50,043 nucleotides of DNA from Methanosarcinaceae archaeon (GTDB lineage: Archaea; Halobacteriota; Methanosarcinia; Methanosarcinales; Methanosarcinaceae): NCBI GenBank assembly GCA_020055655.1, contig JAIPUR010000008.1:26293-76335 (forward strand), written 5' to 3'. The notes under the pieces were generated by a model. That model made no database searches. It saw only the letters and a list, made by a program, of their open reading frames with translations, and was not told the origin of the DNA. Made by a program: the position numbers and the translations under genes. Numbering within the stretch: the stretch's first letter is position 1; each line of letters begins with the position of its first letter. Positions 23,161 through 33,274 of this stretch are shown here, in pieces.

Positions 23161-25818
23161 GTGGCAAATAAAAAATTCGTATATTTTTTCGGCAACGAAG
23201 AAACTGAAGGCAAGAATAGCATGAAAAATCTGCTTGGTGGCAAAGGTGCTAACCTTGCAGAAATGGCAAATCTGGGAATTCCAGTACCGCCAGGATTTAC
23301 GATCACAACTGAGGTATGCGTCCTTTATTTAGAAAACGGTGCGTACCCTGATGGAGTTCTTGAGGAGATAAATGCATCAATTGAGAAACTAGAACTTGCA
23401 AGCGGCAAGAAATTTGGCGATAACAATGATCCATTACTTCTTTCTGTTAGGTCAGGTGCACGTGCATCTATGCCTGGTATGATGGATACTGTTTTGAATT
23501 TGGGTATGAACGATGCTTCAGTAGAAGGTCTTTCAAAAAAGACCGGAAATGGCAGATTTGCATATGATAGTTATCGCAGGTTCCTGGCAATGTTTGGTGA
23601 CGTGGTTCTTGATATCGAGAATCAGAACTTCGAGTCTGAAATTGCGGCCAAGAAAAAAGAACTCAATGTTGAAATGGATACAGATCTTGATTCTACGGCA
23701 TTGAGTGATCTTGTTGAGAAATTCAAGCTCATTATCAAAGATAAGGCTGGTATTGATTTCCCACAGGATCCACGCGAACAATTGATGATGGCAATTGAGG
23801 CTGTATTTAGCTCATGGAATAATCAGCGTGCTATCACTTACAGAAAACTCAATGGTATTCCTCATGAGTGGGGTACTGCTGTAAATGTGCAATCCATGGT
23901 TTATGGAAACATGGGTGATACATCAGGTACCGGCGTTGCATTTACCAGAGACCCTGCAACAGGTGAGAAGAAGTTCTTTGGTGAATACCTGATGAACGCA
24001 CAGGGTGAAGATGTCGTAGCAGGTATTAGAACTCCTCTTCCTATTAATACACTTCAGGAAACAATGCCTGATGCATATGACCAACTTGTGGATATTTACC
24101 TTAAACTTGAGAATCACTTCAAGGATATGCAGGATATTGAGTTCACTATCCAGGAAGGTAAACTCTACATGCTCCAAACAAGGACAGGAAAGAGAACCGC
24201 TGCAGCTGCATTGAATATTGCAGTGGATATGGTCAATGAAGGTCTTATTGATAAAAAAGTAGCTCTTATGAGAGTTGCACCGGAGCAGATCGATCAACTT
24301 TTACATCCTATGATCGATCCGGAATCCGAATATGATGTTGTTGCAACTGGTCTTCCAGCGTCCCCTGGTGCAGCTGTAGGTAAAGTTGTATTTACAGCGG
24401 AACATGCAGAGGAAATGGCATCAAAGGGTGAGAAGATTATCCTTGTAAGGGCCGAAACATCTCCTGAAGATATAGGTGGAATGGATGCTGCACAGGGAAT
24501 TCTGACCATACGTGGTGGAATGACATCACACGCTGCTGTGGTTGCCAGGGGAATGGGTAAGCCTTGTGTTGCTGGCTGTGGTGCTATAAGCATCGATATG
24601 GGCAAAAAGACATTTGCAATTGGTGATACTACAATAAATGAAGGAGACTTTATCTCCATTGATGGTGCATCCGGCAGCGTTATTATTGGTCAGGTTTCTC
24701 TTATTTCTCCCGGAGTTACTGGTGAACTCCACACATTGCTTGATTGGGCTGATGAAGTCAAGAAGATGGGTGTCAGAACAAATGCAGACACTCCACACGA
24801 TGCATTAGTTGCAAGAGATTTTGGTGCAGAAGGTATCGGACTTTGCAGAACGGAACACATGTTCTTTGGCGAGGACAGGATTCCTGTTGTGCGTGAGATG
24901 ATACTTGCAGAAGACACAGGAACTCGTAAAGTAGCTCTTAAAAAGCTTCTTCCAATGCAGAAAAAAGACTTTCTTGGAATATTCAAGGCAATGGCTGGTT
25001 ATCCTGTTACAATTCGTTTACTTGATCCTCCTTTACATGAATTCCTGCCAAAAAATGAAGAACTTGCAGACAAATTAAGGGCACTTGAGGCTGAAGGTGG
25101 CGACAAGCAGGAGATCGAGGACACAAGAAAAGTAATGGATCGTGTTGAAGCTCTTACTGAGATCAACCCAATGCTTGGTCACAGGGGATGCCGTCTTGGC
25201 ATAACATATCCTGAAATGTATGATATGCAGGTACAGGCAATAATGGAAGCTGCATGTGAGTTGAAATTAGAGGGTATTGAAATTGTGCCTGAGATAATGA
25301 TTCCACTTATATGCCATGTGAATGAGTTGAAATTCGTAAAAGAAAATATTGTTTCAGTGATTGAATCAGTACTTGACGAGAAATCTGCCAAGATGGACTA
25401 CCTGGTAGGTACTATGATAGAACTTCCAAGGGCAGCTCTAACTGCTGATAAGATTGCAACAGAAGCAGAATTCTTCTCATTTGGTACTAACGATCTTACT
25501 CAGACCACATTCGGATTCAGCAGGGATGATGCAGGTAAGTTCCTGCCAGTATATGTGGCTGGCTCTATACTTGAGAATGATCCATTTGCAGTTCTCGACC
25601 AGGGTGGTGTAGGTGAACTTGTCAAAATCGGCATCGATAAAGGTCGCTCAACAAGACCTGATATCAAGATTGGTATATGTGGTGAACATGGTGGTGAACC
25701 AAGCTCTGTTAAGTTTGGATACAATGCAGGTCTGAATTATGTCAGTTGCTCTCCATTCCGTGTGCCAATTGCAAGACTTTCCGCAGCACAGGCTGTTCTT
25801 GAGAACGAAATGGAATAA
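23161..25818 (+). CDS. ppdK: Pyruvate, phosphate dikinase
   Basis: The enzyme interconverts pyruvate, ATP and phosphate with PEP, AMP and diphosphate, feeding gluconeogenesis. The ATP-grasp domain begins with GGKGANLAEMANLG; the swivelling domain holds the catalytic His457 in GGMTSHAAVVARGMG; the C-terminal TIM barrel ends with the catalytic Cys840 in GICGEHGGEP. At 885 residues it matches the family. The start is a GTG with GGAGG 7 bases upstream; an upstream ATG at 23137 precedes that site and is unlikely. Monocistronic, with a clear terminator. Confidence 0.97.
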   Translation: MANKKFVYFFGNEETEGKNSMKNLLGGKGANLAEMANLGIPVPPGFTITTEVCVLYLENGAYPDGVLEEINASIEKLELASGKKFGDNNDPLLLSVRSGARASMPGMMDTVLNLGMNDASVEGLSKKTGNGRFAYDSYRRFLAMFGDVVLDIENQNFESEIAAKKKELNVEMDTDLDSTALSDLVEKFKLIIKDKAGIDFPQDPREQLMMAIEAVFSSWNNQRAITYRKLNGIPHEWGTAVNVQSMVYGNMGDTSGTGVAFTRDPATGEKKFFGEYLMNAQGEDVVAGIRTPLPINTLQETMPDAYDQLVDIYLKLENHFKDMQDIEFTIQEGKLYMLQTRTGKRTAAAALNIAVDMVNEGLIDKKVALMRVAPEQIDQLLHPMIDPESEYDVVATGLPASPGAAVGKVVFTAEHAEEMASKGEKIILVRAETSPEDIGGMDAAQGILTIRGGMTSHAAVVARGMGKPCVAGCGAISIDMGKKTFAIGDTTINEGDFISIDGASGSVIIGQVSLISPGVTGELHTLLDWADEVKKMGVRTNADTPHDALVARDFGAEGIGLCRTEHMFFGEDRIPVVREMILAEDTGTRKVALKKLLPMQKKDFLGIFKAMAGYPVTIRLLDPPLHEFLPKNEELADKLRALEAEGGDKQEIEDTRKVMDRVEALTEINPMLGHRGCRLGITYPEMYDMQVQAIMEAACELKLEGIEIVPEIMIPLICHVNELKFVKENIVSVIESVLDEKSAKMDYLVGTMIELPRAALTADKIATEAEFFSFGTNDLTQTTFGFSRDDAGKFLPVYVAGSILENDPFAVLDQGGVGELVKIGIDKGRSTRPDIKIGICGEHGGEPSSVKFGYNAGLNYVSCSPFRVPIARLSAAQAVLENEME

Positions 25819-25832
25819 TGCTTAGTATTTCG

Positions 25833-25866
25833 AATACGGGTATTTCATCCCGTATTTCTTTTAACT
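25833..25866 (+). terminator. ppdK terminator
   Basis: AATACGGG and CCCGTATT form an 8-base perfect stem with an 8-base loop, then TCTTTTAACTTTT follows. Confidence 0.75.
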
Positions 25867-26049
25867 TTTAATTTCTAAATCTAAAATTGATTTTTTGATA
25901 TTTTGTTTTTCCAATAATTTTATTTTTCGTCAAATTTAAGCAATTGCTTAAAATTAGTAGATTAAATGGAAGCAAAGCTCAGCTGGGTAATTTATAATTG
26001 ATCTAAACTGGGAATTAAAGTAGATCATAAACAAAATAAGAAAACAAAT

Positions 26050-26066
26050 GAAGAGCAATGCCCTTC
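26050..26066 (-). terminator. Terminator at the end of the mevalonate block
   Basis: GAAGGGC and GCTCTTC form a 7-base stem (one mismatch) with a 3-base loop, 13 bases beyond the prenyl synthase stop. The minus strand continues with ATTTGTTTTCTTATTTTG. Confidence 0.5.
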
Positions 26067-26078
26067 ATTAGAATAATA

Positions 26079-27044
26079 TTAGTATTCTCTTTGGATCATG
26101 TAGTCAGCAATTGCTTTAAGGGTATCTTTGGATTCTGAATCTCCGGTAATGTCCAGAAGTTCCTTTCCTTTTGCAATATATGATACTGCAAGGTCTCTTA
26201 CATAATCAATTGATCCTGATTCTTCAAGTGTGCGGACAGCATCGTTGATGTCTTCGGTTGTAGCTTCGCCTTTTCCGAATATATCAAGTTCTACACCATT
26301 GTTGAGTGCATGGATTGCAATAAGTGTCTTCTTGCCTTCCATCAGGTCGCTTCCTCTGATCTTTCCGAGAACTTCTTCAGGTGTTATCATGTCAATAACA
26401 TCATCGTATATCTGGAAAGCAATTCCGATTAGTCTTCCGTATTCAAAGAGTGCATCTGCAACTTCATCAGATGCTCCACCCAATATTGCACCAATTTTTG
26501 CAGATGCTGCATAAAGCACACCCGTCTTCTTCTCGATCATTTCGAGATATTCTTCCTGGGTAACATCGGTACGGTCCTCGAACTCAACATCCATCCACTG
26601 CCCTTCGCAGATATCCCTGCATGTTTTTGACAAAATATCTATGCATTTAAGAATACGTTCCGGGTCGCCTTTTGCATGTGTAAGTATTTCGAAAGCCTTT
26701 GAATACAGTGTATCGCCTGCAAGAATTGCACCTGCTTCTCCCCATTTGACATGGACTGCCGGCATTCCTCTGCGAATATCATCCTTATCCATGATGTCAT
26801 CATGGACGAGTGTGAAATTATGTACCAGTTCGACAGCTACTGCTGCCGGAAGGACTTTTTCCAGATCTGCGCCAACTGCTTGTGCTGCAAGAATGACAAT
26901 TACAGGTCTGAGTCTTTTTCCACCTGCATCGGGCAGGTAACGGGCTGCCTTGTAAAGCTCTAGTGGCTTTGCTACAGGCAGATATTCCTCAATTCCGTTA
27001 TCAACGTAAACTGAGCGTTTTTTAATTTCCTCAATCAAATCCAT
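26079..27044 (-). CDS. Polyprenyl (geranylgeranyl/farnesyl-type) diphosphate synthase
   Basis: The two aspartate-rich motifs of trans-prenyltransferases are present: HDDIMDKDD (Asp82, 83, 86), and YDDVID near residue 214, with GGKRLRP for diphosphate binding. It adds isopentenyl units to allylic diphosphates to make the C20 chains of archaeal ether lipids. The residue five before the first motif is Thr/Leu-type rather than a bulky aromatic, in line with chains longer than C15, but length cannot be fixed by eye. AAGGGATC precedes the ATG. Last gene of the block, 22 bases after the RNase J gene. Confidence 0.93.
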   Translation of the reverse strand: MDLIEEIKKRSVYVDNGIEEYLPVAKPLELYKAARYLPDAGGKRLRPVIVILAAQAVGADLEKVLPAAVAVELVHNFTLVHDDIMDKDDIRRGMPAVHVKWGEAGAILAGDTLYSKAFEILTHAKGDPERILKCIDILSKTCRDICEGQWMDVEFEDRTDVTQEEYLEMIEKKTGVLYAASAKIGAILGGASDEVADALFEYGRLIGIAFQIYDDVIDMITPEEVLGKIRGSDLMEGKKTLIAIHALNNGVELDIFGKGEATTEDINDAVRTLEESGSIDYVRDLAVSYIAKGKELLDITGDSESKDTLKAIADYMIQREY

Positions 27045-27066
27045 AATGATCCCTTGAATAATTGTT

Positions 27067-28413
27067 CTATTCTTCTTCTATATAGAGCTCTTCGCCATTT
27101 CTTAGCAAGTGCAGTGTATCGCCAAGTGAGTATCCTGAATCTTCAGCCATCTGTATGTATTCGCTGTGCATTTGGATATTTCCATGTGCAGGAATAACAT
27201 GTTCAGGCTTGAGCATTCTAAGCAGTTCCCAGTGATCTTCACGGTATGCGTGTCCGGATACATGGACATTGTCGTAGATCCTTGCTCCTTTCATCTTCAA
27301 CTTTGTCTCAAGTGAATAACGATTTGCCTGTGTTAGTGGGTTTGGTATTATATTAGCTGAGAATATGATCCTGTCACCACTCTCTATCTTATATGGTGTG
27401 TCACCATTTGCGATCCTTCCAAGAACTGCACCCGGTTCACCCTGGTGTCCGGTCGTCACTGGGAGGTATTTATCCTTGCCCTTTTCCATGATCTTTTTAA
27501 GTGCTTTATCAATATCTCTGCGGTTTCCGTATATCTCCACATTCTCGGGGAGTTCTATGTATCCGAGCTGGTGTGCAGTTCCAACATACCTTTCCATTGA
27601 CCTGCCAAGAAGGACTGGTATCCTTCCCATTTCCTGTGCGAATTTGACAATTGAGTCCATACGAGATATATGGGATGCAAAGGTTGTGACTATCATTCCA
27701 ACATCAGATTCTTCAGTGCCAAGAAGAACATCTTTGAGCAGAGATTGTGCAATTTGCTCAGAAGGTGCTTTTCCATTTCTTCCGGCATTGGTACTTTCGG
27801 TAATAAGGGCAATTACTCCTTCCTCTCCAAGTTCCTTTAATCTCTTAAAGTCAGGTGCATCCCCGATAGTAGGTGTTCTGTCAAGTTTGAAGTCACATCC
27901 ATATACAATACTGCCACTGGTGGTGTGTATTGCAAGGAAAACGGTATCTATTATGCTGTGCTGTGTATTTATGAATTCCAGCTCAATATCCTTTGTTACT
28001 TCTATTCTCTCTCCTGCTTTCATGGAGACAAGGTTGTTCTTCACACCGAATTTTCTCTCGGAGTCTATCTGGTGTTTGATAAGTGCGGTTGTGTATGGTG
28101 TTGATATGATAGGTGCAGTATACCTGTGAGCCAGCTTTGAGATCGCTCCTATATGGTCAAGGTGTCCGTGTGTACAGACAATTGCTCTTACATTTCCATT
28201 GATCTGTTTCATGATCGTATCATCAGGTATGGCTCCCATTTCGATAAGTTCAAGTGAATGCATCTTGTCAATCTCAACATCCTCATGAATCTGTACTCTG
28301 TCAAGGCGAAGACCCATATCAATAATAATAATATCTTCATTGATCCTAATTGCAGTCATATTACGGCCCATCTCATTGTAACCGCCAACTGCTATAATTC
28401 CTATTTCAGTCAT
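27067..28413 (-). CDS. rnj: Archaeal RNase J (beta-CASP metallo-beta-lactamase ribonuclease)
   Basis: The metallo-beta-lactamase motif THGHLDHIG (His82, His84, Asp86, His87) is followed by the beta-CASP region with TSTNAGR-type motif B (ESTNAGR), GHQGEPGA and the final HVSGHA and PAHGNIQMH. These mark a 5' to 3' exoribonuclease and endonuclease for RNA turnover. At 448 residues it is archaeal RNase J size. The gene sits inside the isoprenoid operon, an arrangement common in methanogens, although its substrate is RNA. GAGGATATT lies before the ATG. Confidence 0.93.
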   Translation of the reverse strand: MTEIGIIAVGGYNEMGRNMTAIRINEDIIIIDMGLRLDRVQIHEDVEIDKMHSLELIEMGAIPDDTIMKQINGNVRAIVCTHGHLDHIGAISKLAHRYTAPIISTPYTTALIKHQIDSERKFGVKNNLVSMKAGERIEVTKDIELEFINTQHSIIDTVFLAIHTTSGSIVYGCDFKLDRTPTIGDAPDFKRLKELGEEGVIALITESTNAGRNGKAPSEQIAQSLLKDVLLGTEESDVGMIVTTFASHISRMDSIVKFAQEMGRIPVLLGRSMERYVGTAHQLGYIELPENVEIYGNRRDIDKALKKIMEKGKDKYLPVTTGHQGEPGAVLGRIANGDTPYKIESGDRIIFSANIIPNPLTQANRYSLETKLKMKGARIYDNVHVSGHAYREDHWELLRMLKPEHVIPAHGNIQMHSEYIQMAEDSGYSLGDTLHLLRNGEELYIEEE

Positions 28414-28474
28414 TTAATATCCTCTGATTTTCCAAAAATTAGTTTTCTAAATATTCCTTTATGATAAATGATCG

Positions 28475-29581
28475 TTAAACAATGTGGAATTTGCTGTTCT
28501 CAGAACGTAGTGCAAATTCTTTGGCATCAAAGCCTCTAAGTTCTATGTATTCTCTTGTCCAACCTGTTACTACTATTGGGGCAAAATGTAATCTCTTCAC
28601 ATTTCTGCAACCACATAGGAACATTGCGACCTTTAATTCATCAAGTATGCTTGAAATGCTTTTTACAACTTCATCCTTGCCTTTCATGGCAGGTGCAACA
28701 AATGGAAGTGCAGAACTTGCTATACTTGCTCCAAGTGCTATGGATTTTGCAGCATCTAGTCCCGTTCTTATGCCTCCTGTGGCAATAACTGGTAATGATA
28801 CACTACATTCAACAATACTTGGTGCAGTAGGTATTCCAAAATCCCAGAATAGTTCACCGAGAATTTCGGAAACTGTGTCTTTTCTTTCTCTTGCACGATA
28901 TACTTCTACGCCTGACCAGGTTGTACCACCGACGCCACCAACATCAATGGCACTGGCGCCTGCTTCTTTAAGTTGTAGTGCATCTTCGTGTGAGATTCCT
29001 GCTCCCGTCTCTTTTATAATGACCGGGGTCTTGATCTCTGAACATATCTCTTTGATGCTATCAAGTGCTTCAGAAGCGTTCTTGTCGCCTTCTGGCTGAA
29101 TTGCTTCCTGCAGGAAATTCAGATGTATTGCTATTGCATCTGCATCTATCATCTCAATGAGCTTTTCCACGCCCTCAATTCCGTACTCTTTGATCTGTGC
29201 AGCTCCAACATTTCCATAAACGAAAGCATCAGGGGCTATATCACGAACAACTCTGAATGATCCTTCTTGTGCAGGGTCCTCAATGGCAGCTCTCTGGCTT
29301 CCAACTCCTATGCCTACTCCAAGTTCCTGTGCAGCACCTGCAAGGGCTGCATTTATTGGTGTGGTATCGGGATGTCCGCCTGTAATGGATGCTATCATAA
29401 AGGGTGCATTCATCTTTTTTCCAAGAAAGTCGGTAGACAGGTCAATATCATCCATATCAAATTCTGGAAGTGCCCTGTGCACCATCATTACGTCATCAAG
29501 ACCAGTTCCTGTATTCCTGGACTCTACTGGACTTGATGCACACAATTTAAGGTGCTCTATCTTTCTTTGAGATGTGCTCAT
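28475..29581 (-). CDS. fni: Isopentenyl-diphosphate delta-isomerase, type 2
   Basis: The FMN-dependent TIM-barrel isomerase converts IPP to DMAPP. Seen: the N-terminal RKIEHLKLC, the substrate loop HLNFLQEAIQPEGD, the FMN-phosphate site ATGGIRTGLDAAKSIALGA, and KETGAGIS. The length (368) fits type 2 IDI. The start codon overlaps the IPK stop by 4 bases (ATGA), which suggests coupled translation. Together with mevalonate kinase and IPK it supplies both C5 units for lipids. Confidence 0.95.
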   Translation of the reverse strand: MSTSQRKIEHLKLCASSPVESRNTGTGLDDVMMVHRALPEFDMDDIDLSTDFLGKKMNAPFMIASITGGHPDTTPINAALAGAAQELGVGIGVGSQRAAIEDPAQEGSFRVVRDIAPDAFVYGNVGAAQIKEYGIEGVEKLIEMIDADAIAIHLNFLQEAIQPEGDKNASEALDSIKEICSEIKTPVIIKETGAGISHEDALQLKEAGASAIDVGGVGGTTWSGVEVYRARERKDTVSEILGELFWDFGIPTAPSIVECSVSLPVIATGGIRTGLDAAKSIALGASIASSALPFVAPAMKGKDEVVKSISSILDELKVAMFLCGCRNVKRLHFAPIVVTGWTREYIELRGFDAKEFALRSENSKFHIV

Positions 29582-30378
29582 AATAGTACCTTATCCTTAA
29601 GCTCTGCCTTTGAAATTGCAGTGCCAATATTATCTCCATTCAAAAAACCCTTTATATTTCCTGCATCACATGCATTGAATATATATGATGTAGCATTCGA
29701 TACTTCACTTAGGTTTAACAGTTCAAGTACCTTTCCCAACATGCCGCCTGTAACGTCCGTATTTGCAGAACCGCTAATGAATTTCTTTATGTCTTGAAAA
29801 TTATTTGAGTTGATATTTGGAATGGTTTTTCCATCACTATCGAGCACTCCATTCTCAGCACTTCCGATACCGACTCTTTCTGCATTGAACTCTGTTGCAA
29901 GATATGGTACTATCTGATCGCCAGAAAGAACTGATGTTCCAAGCTTTTTGTCCATAACCACATCGCCATGTAAAACTGGTATGAACCCGCTGTCGATCAT
30001 GGAACCAATGATGTTCAAAGACATTTCACTGATTCTTCCATCATCTGATACTGTGCAGTTCATTGGATGCAATCCAATTGCATTCACGCCAGCTTCATTG
30101 AGTTCGTCAACAATGATATCGTTGAGTCCTTTCACTGACCTATGAGTAATAATAGATCCAAGGGGATCGAATTTTCCATTCAATCCGTATCTCTTTGCTT
30201 GTGGGTGTCCAAATGATCCGGCACCATGCACAATTATTAATTTGGAATTGAATCCTTCAATTTCCTCTGCAATTCTTTTTATTTCATTGCGCTTTGCAGC
30301 TCCATCATCGGCACTTTTATCGGTAATTACGCTTCCACCGATCTTTAGTATTGTTATGCCCTGATTATCTTTCATCAT
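29578..30378 (-). CDS. ipk: Isopentenyl phosphate kinase
   Basis: An amino acid kinase-fold protein: GGSVITDK at the N-terminus, HGAGSFGHPQAKRYG with the catalytic-site histidine of IPK, VLHGDVV, and a C-terminal VTGGMLGK. The His in the GSFGH stretch distinguishes IPK from other members. It phosphorylates isopentenyl phosphate to IPP, the closing step of the archaeal mevalonate pathway variants. Start and stop overlap both neighbours by 1-4 bases, so it is translated as part of a tight unit. Confidence 0.95.
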   Translation of the reverse strand: MMKDNQGITILKIGGSVITDKSADDGAAKRNEIKRIAEEIEGFNSKLIIVHGAGSFGHPQAKRYGLNGKFDPLGSIITHRSVKGLNDIIVDELNEAGVNAIGLHPMNCTVSDDGRISEMSLNIIGSMIDSGFIPVLHGDVVMDKKLGTSVLSGDQIVPYLATEFNAERVGIGSAENGVLDSDGKTIPNINSNNFQDIKKFISGSANTDVTGGMLGKVLELLNLSEVSNATSYIFNACDAGNIKGFLNGDNIGTAISKAELKDKVLL

Positions 30379-31286
30379 TATGACTCCAGTCTCACACCTT
30401 TGTCTGTATTTCTTGTGATCATTGCTTCAGCACCAGTATTTCTGATGGCTTTTGCAACGTTTTCTATATCTGTATCATTTGCAAGTGCAACTATACATCC
30501 GCCACCACCTGCTCCGGTAATTTTTGCGGAAATTGCTCCACTGTTACGGGCAGCATAAACAAGTTCTGATAGTTCCGCTCCACCTACTCCTATGGCATCG
30601 AGCAGTCCGTGATTGACATTCATGAGTTTGCCAATGCTTGAATAGTCGCCATGATTGACAAATATCTCCGCATTATGGGACATATCTCCAATGCTGGTAA
30701 GGATGGGATCAATTATGTTTGGGAATTCCCCTCGTAATTCACCTACATTTGCAACCAGTTTCTTTGTTGAAGAGAACTTCCCTGTATTTCCTATTACAAT
30801 AGCGCAGTCAATGGAATTGAGTTTTTTTCTCTCCGGTATCATTACGACCCCGCCCATTGTGCTAACATAGGTATCGGTGGGGCTGGCACTTCCCTGGACT
30901 TGCTTTTCTATCTCGTGTCCGATAATTGCAATATCTTCGCTCTTTAAATTACAGGAAAATAGTTCATTCAGTGCCTGTATACTTGCAATGGTTACGGCTG
31001 CTGATGATCCAAGTCCTGATCCAACCGGTATTTCAGATTCTATTTTTATCTTCACTCCCCTTATCTCAGTGAACTCTTGCATTTTTTCAATGACCTTTGT
31101 CACATAGGGGTGAATCTCAAGATCCAGTCTTGTCATTCCAAGTGAAGATTCGATCATGATGGAGTCAGAATGCTCAACATGTACTCTTGTACGCAGGTCA
31201 ATGGCACAACAAATAGCACTATATCCATAAACGACGGCATGTTCTCCGAAGAGGTATACTTTACCTGGTGCGGAACATGTTATCAT
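30378..31286 (-). CDS. mvk: Mevalonate kinase
   Basis: GHMP-kinase signature: SAPGKVYLFGEHAVVYG at the N-terminus, the phosphate loop PVGSGLGSSAAVTIA, and the C-terminal KITGAGGGGC. It makes 5-phosphomevalonate from mevalonate and ATP. 302 residues is typical for archaeal enzymes. AGGAG is upstream of the ATG. The following pathway genes for phosphomevalonate conversion to isopentenyl phosphate are not in this window. Confidence 0.96.
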   Translation of the reverse strand: MITCSAPGKVYLFGEHAVVYGYSAICCAIDLRTRVHVEHSDSIMIESSLGMTRLDLEIHPYVTKVIEKMQEFTEIRGVKIKIESEIPVGSGLGSSAAVTIASIQALNELFSCNLKSEDIAIIGHEIEKQVQGSASPTDTYVSTMGGVVMIPERKKLNSIDCAIVIGNTGKFSSTKKLVANVGELRGEFPNIIDPILTSIGDMSHNAEIFVNHGDYSSIGKLMNVNHGLLDAIGVGGAELSELVYAARNSGAISAKITGAGGGGCIVALANDTDIENVAKAIRNTGAEAMITRNTDKGVRLES

Positions 31287-31313
31287 TTACGACTCCTGAT
31301 ATAATGAATGCAA

Positions 31314-32111
31314 TTATTCAACTGTTATTGCCGCGTATCCTACGACTGCAGAATTATCTCCGTTCACATCGCCACTGGTTGCATAATTTAACAACTTGAC
31401 ATCTTTTCCGCCGAGTTCTTTGCTAGCAGTAATCATGGCTGCAATTGGTCCGAATCCGCAGGCTGTGACATTTCTTTCTTCTCTTCTACGATAGAATTCC
31501 GGTATGTCCATTTCAAGAAGTGGCTCTATTAGGTAGTGATCATTTTCAAAAGCAACATCTGCTGGTTGATAATGTGTGAAATCACTTGATGCAATGAATA
31601 CAACCTTTTTGCCACTTGACTTTGCAGCCTTTGAAAGTTCTGTGCCTATTTCTATTGCAGTTTCTTCGTCCTGAAGTCCCATACAAATTGGCAAAATTTT
31701 AAAATCGCTCCCGAATACGTGTTGCAAGAATGGTATCTGCACTTCGATTGAATGCTCAAAACGATGAGCCATTTCATCAAGATCTACAATGCTGCCGGCA
31801 AGAAGTTTTCCCATCTCTGTATCTACTTCGACCTCTCCAAGAGGGGTGGTCCACTTTTCCTGCGAAAGGGCTACTGCAGTTCCATAACCTGTATGGTTGG
31901 GCCCCAAGAAGATATAGGTATCTGCCTTTGGCAGACTTGCATAAGCATGTGCTGCCACTGCACCTGAATATACATATCCTGCATGTGGAACGACAGCACC
32001 AATTATGTTCTTCTGCTCGACCTTTATATCTTTAAAGCATCTGCTAAGCTCTTTTTTCAGTGCTTTTGGATTTAATGGATAAAATTGTCCGGCAACTGTT
32101 GTTTGTCTCAT
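31314..32111 (-). CDS. MEMO1-family protein
   Basis: The archaeal MEMO family is recognised from RQTTVAGQFYPLNP at the start, VVPHAGYVYSG, LGPNHTG and IASSDFTHYQ with the conserved histidines and cysteine region. The fold resembles extradiol dioxygenases; the biochemical role is unsettled (a metal-binding oxidoreductase has been proposed for the human protein). In archaea it is regularly found between rpsB and mevalonate kinase genes, as here, so a link to isoprenoid metabolism is plausible but unproven. GGAGAAC precedes the ATG. Confidence 0.92.
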   Translation of the reverse strand: MRQTTVAGQFYPLNPKALKKELSRCFKDIKVEQKNIIGAVVPHAGYVYSGAVAAHAYASLPKADTYIFLGPNHTGYGTAVALSQEKWTTPLGEVEVDTEMGKLLAGSIVDLDEMAHRFEHSIEVQIPFLQHVFGSDFKILPICMGLQDEETAIEIGTELSKAAKSSGKKVVFIASSDFTHYQPADVAFENDHYLIEPLLEMDIPEFYRRREERNVTACGFGPIAAMITASKELGGKDVKLLNYATSGDVNGDNSAVVGYAAITVE

Positions 32112-32182
32112 ACTACTGTTCTCCCATATGATAATACGGGTTTTTCCTATTTGTAGTATGCTTTTACAAGCTGTGGCTTTGC

Positions 32183-32842
32183 TTATATGGATGCTTCGAA
32201 CTTCTCAAGATCGTAAGTGAACATTGAGTCGTTGTTCTGTGAAACTTCTCTTGCAAGCAACCAGTATACAAGGGATAATGCTTTTCTACCTTTGTTGTTT
32301 GTTGGGATCACAAGGTCAATGTTTGATGTCATGTTGTTTGTGTCACAAAGTGCAACAACAGGTATTCCTGTGTTAACTGCTTCCTTAATTACCTGTGCAT
32401 CACCAGTTGGGTCAGTTACAATTACTACATCAGGCTCGAAGAATCTCTCAAGTGCCGGATTTGTAAGAGTTCCAGGAATAAATCTTCCAACCATTGCTTT
32501 TGCGCCGATTGCTTTTGCGAATATCTTTGCAGGGAACTGGCCGTATTGCCTTGCAGATACTACGAGTATTTTAGCAGGGTCGTATTTTGAGAGGAAGTTT
32601 GCACATAATCTGATCCTGTCATCTGTTGCCTGAATGTCAAGTACGTAAAGTCCATCTGTTCTTACACGGTAGACAAACTTCATCATGTCCTCTGTCTTCT
32701 GCTGAGTTCCTATGTGAACTCCTGCTGCGAGGTACTCATCAATTGGTATTAATGATGTGGTTTTCTCTTCTTCGGTTGCTTCCACAGGTGTTTCTGCACT
32801 TATTTCTACATTTTCAGCTTCAATTTCTTCAACATTATTCAT
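32183..32842 (-). CDS. rpsB: Small ribosomal subunit protein S2
   Basis: The S2 core is clear: [46 protein letters not shown] and [13 protein letters not shown], ending with RGRKALSL-like [17 protein letters not shown]. An acidic N-terminal extension of about 30 residues (rich in Glu) precedes the fold. The ribosome site AGGTGAT overlaps the rpoK stop, so translation is coupled. In many archaea an enolase gene follows; here MEMO follows directly after 71 bases. Confidence 0.96.
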   Translation of the reverse strand: MNNVEEIEAENVEISAETPVEATEEEKTTSLIPIDEYLAAGVHIGTQQKTEDMMKFVYRVRTDGLYVLDIQATDDRIRLCANFLSKYDPAKILVVSARQYGQFPAKIFAKAIGAKAMVGRFIPGTLTNPALERFFEPDVVIVTDPTGDAQVIKEAVNTGIPVVALCDTNNMTSNIDLVIPTNNKGRKALSLVYWLLAREVSQNNDSMFTYDLEKFEASI

Positions 32843-32852
32843 ATATAATCAC

Positions 32853-33032
32853 CTAATCAAGTTCTCTTTTTACAGTAATGGGGATAATTCCCAGAGTATA
32901 TTCCTTTTTTGCAAGGTATAATGAATCGGTATTCATGTCATCTATGAGTACGGGTGCGCCCATTGATATTTGCAATGATCGTGCACCAATGATCCTTGCT
33001 TTCTCATATCTTGTGTAGTGTTCTGTATTCAA
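32853..33032 (-). CDS. rpoK: DNA-directed RNA polymerase subunit K
   Basis: A 59-residue frame beginning with TTG reads [20 protein letters not shown], then [11 protein letters not shown] and [13 protein letters not shown]. This is the archaeal RpoK (eukaryotic Rpb6) core, including the [16 protein letters not shown] block. AAGGTGATCTA stands just before the TTG. It is small and easily overlooked. The subunit stabilises the clamp of RNA polymerase. It lies 10 bases before rpsB, and a TATA-like tttttatatta about 80 bases upstream could be an internal promoter. Confidence 0.95.
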   Translation of the reverse strand: MNTEHYTRYEKARIIGARSLQISMGAPVLIDDMNTDSLYLAKKEYTLGIIPITVKRELD

Positions 33033-33145
33033 TAGATCACCTTATGAAAAAATCCGTGAACAATTATCATAAAATTCTGGATTATAATAACATTTATTAA
33101 TATAAAAAGTAGACATTACTTTGTATATTTAGTCATATACTGTGG

Positions 33146-33274
33146 TTATATAATCGCTTTGAATTGTATCCGGAATCCCTCCGGATGTGGTTTTCTAATA
33201 AATATTCCAGTATCGTAATTCATATTAGCAAATATAGGGGCTGGGAATCCAGCCTCCTTTATATCTACCTTCAT
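33146..33274 (-). CDS. Candidate small ORF directly following rpoN
   Basis: A 42-codon frame starts with ATG immediately after the rpoN UAG and in the same frame. It reads MKVDIKEAGFPAPIFAN, later GIFIRKPHPEGFRIQF, ending in TAA. It looks protein-like but has no ribosome site of its own; re-initiation after the rpoN stop or UAG readthrough would be needed. The same DNA holds two hairpins: ATCCGGA-ATCCC-TCCGGAT (33168-33186), and GGCTGG with CCAGCC near 33240-33255, so it could equally be a structured spacer. Confidence 0.3.
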   Translation of the reverse strand: MKVDIKEAGFPAPIFANMNYDTGIFIRKPHPEGFRIQFKAII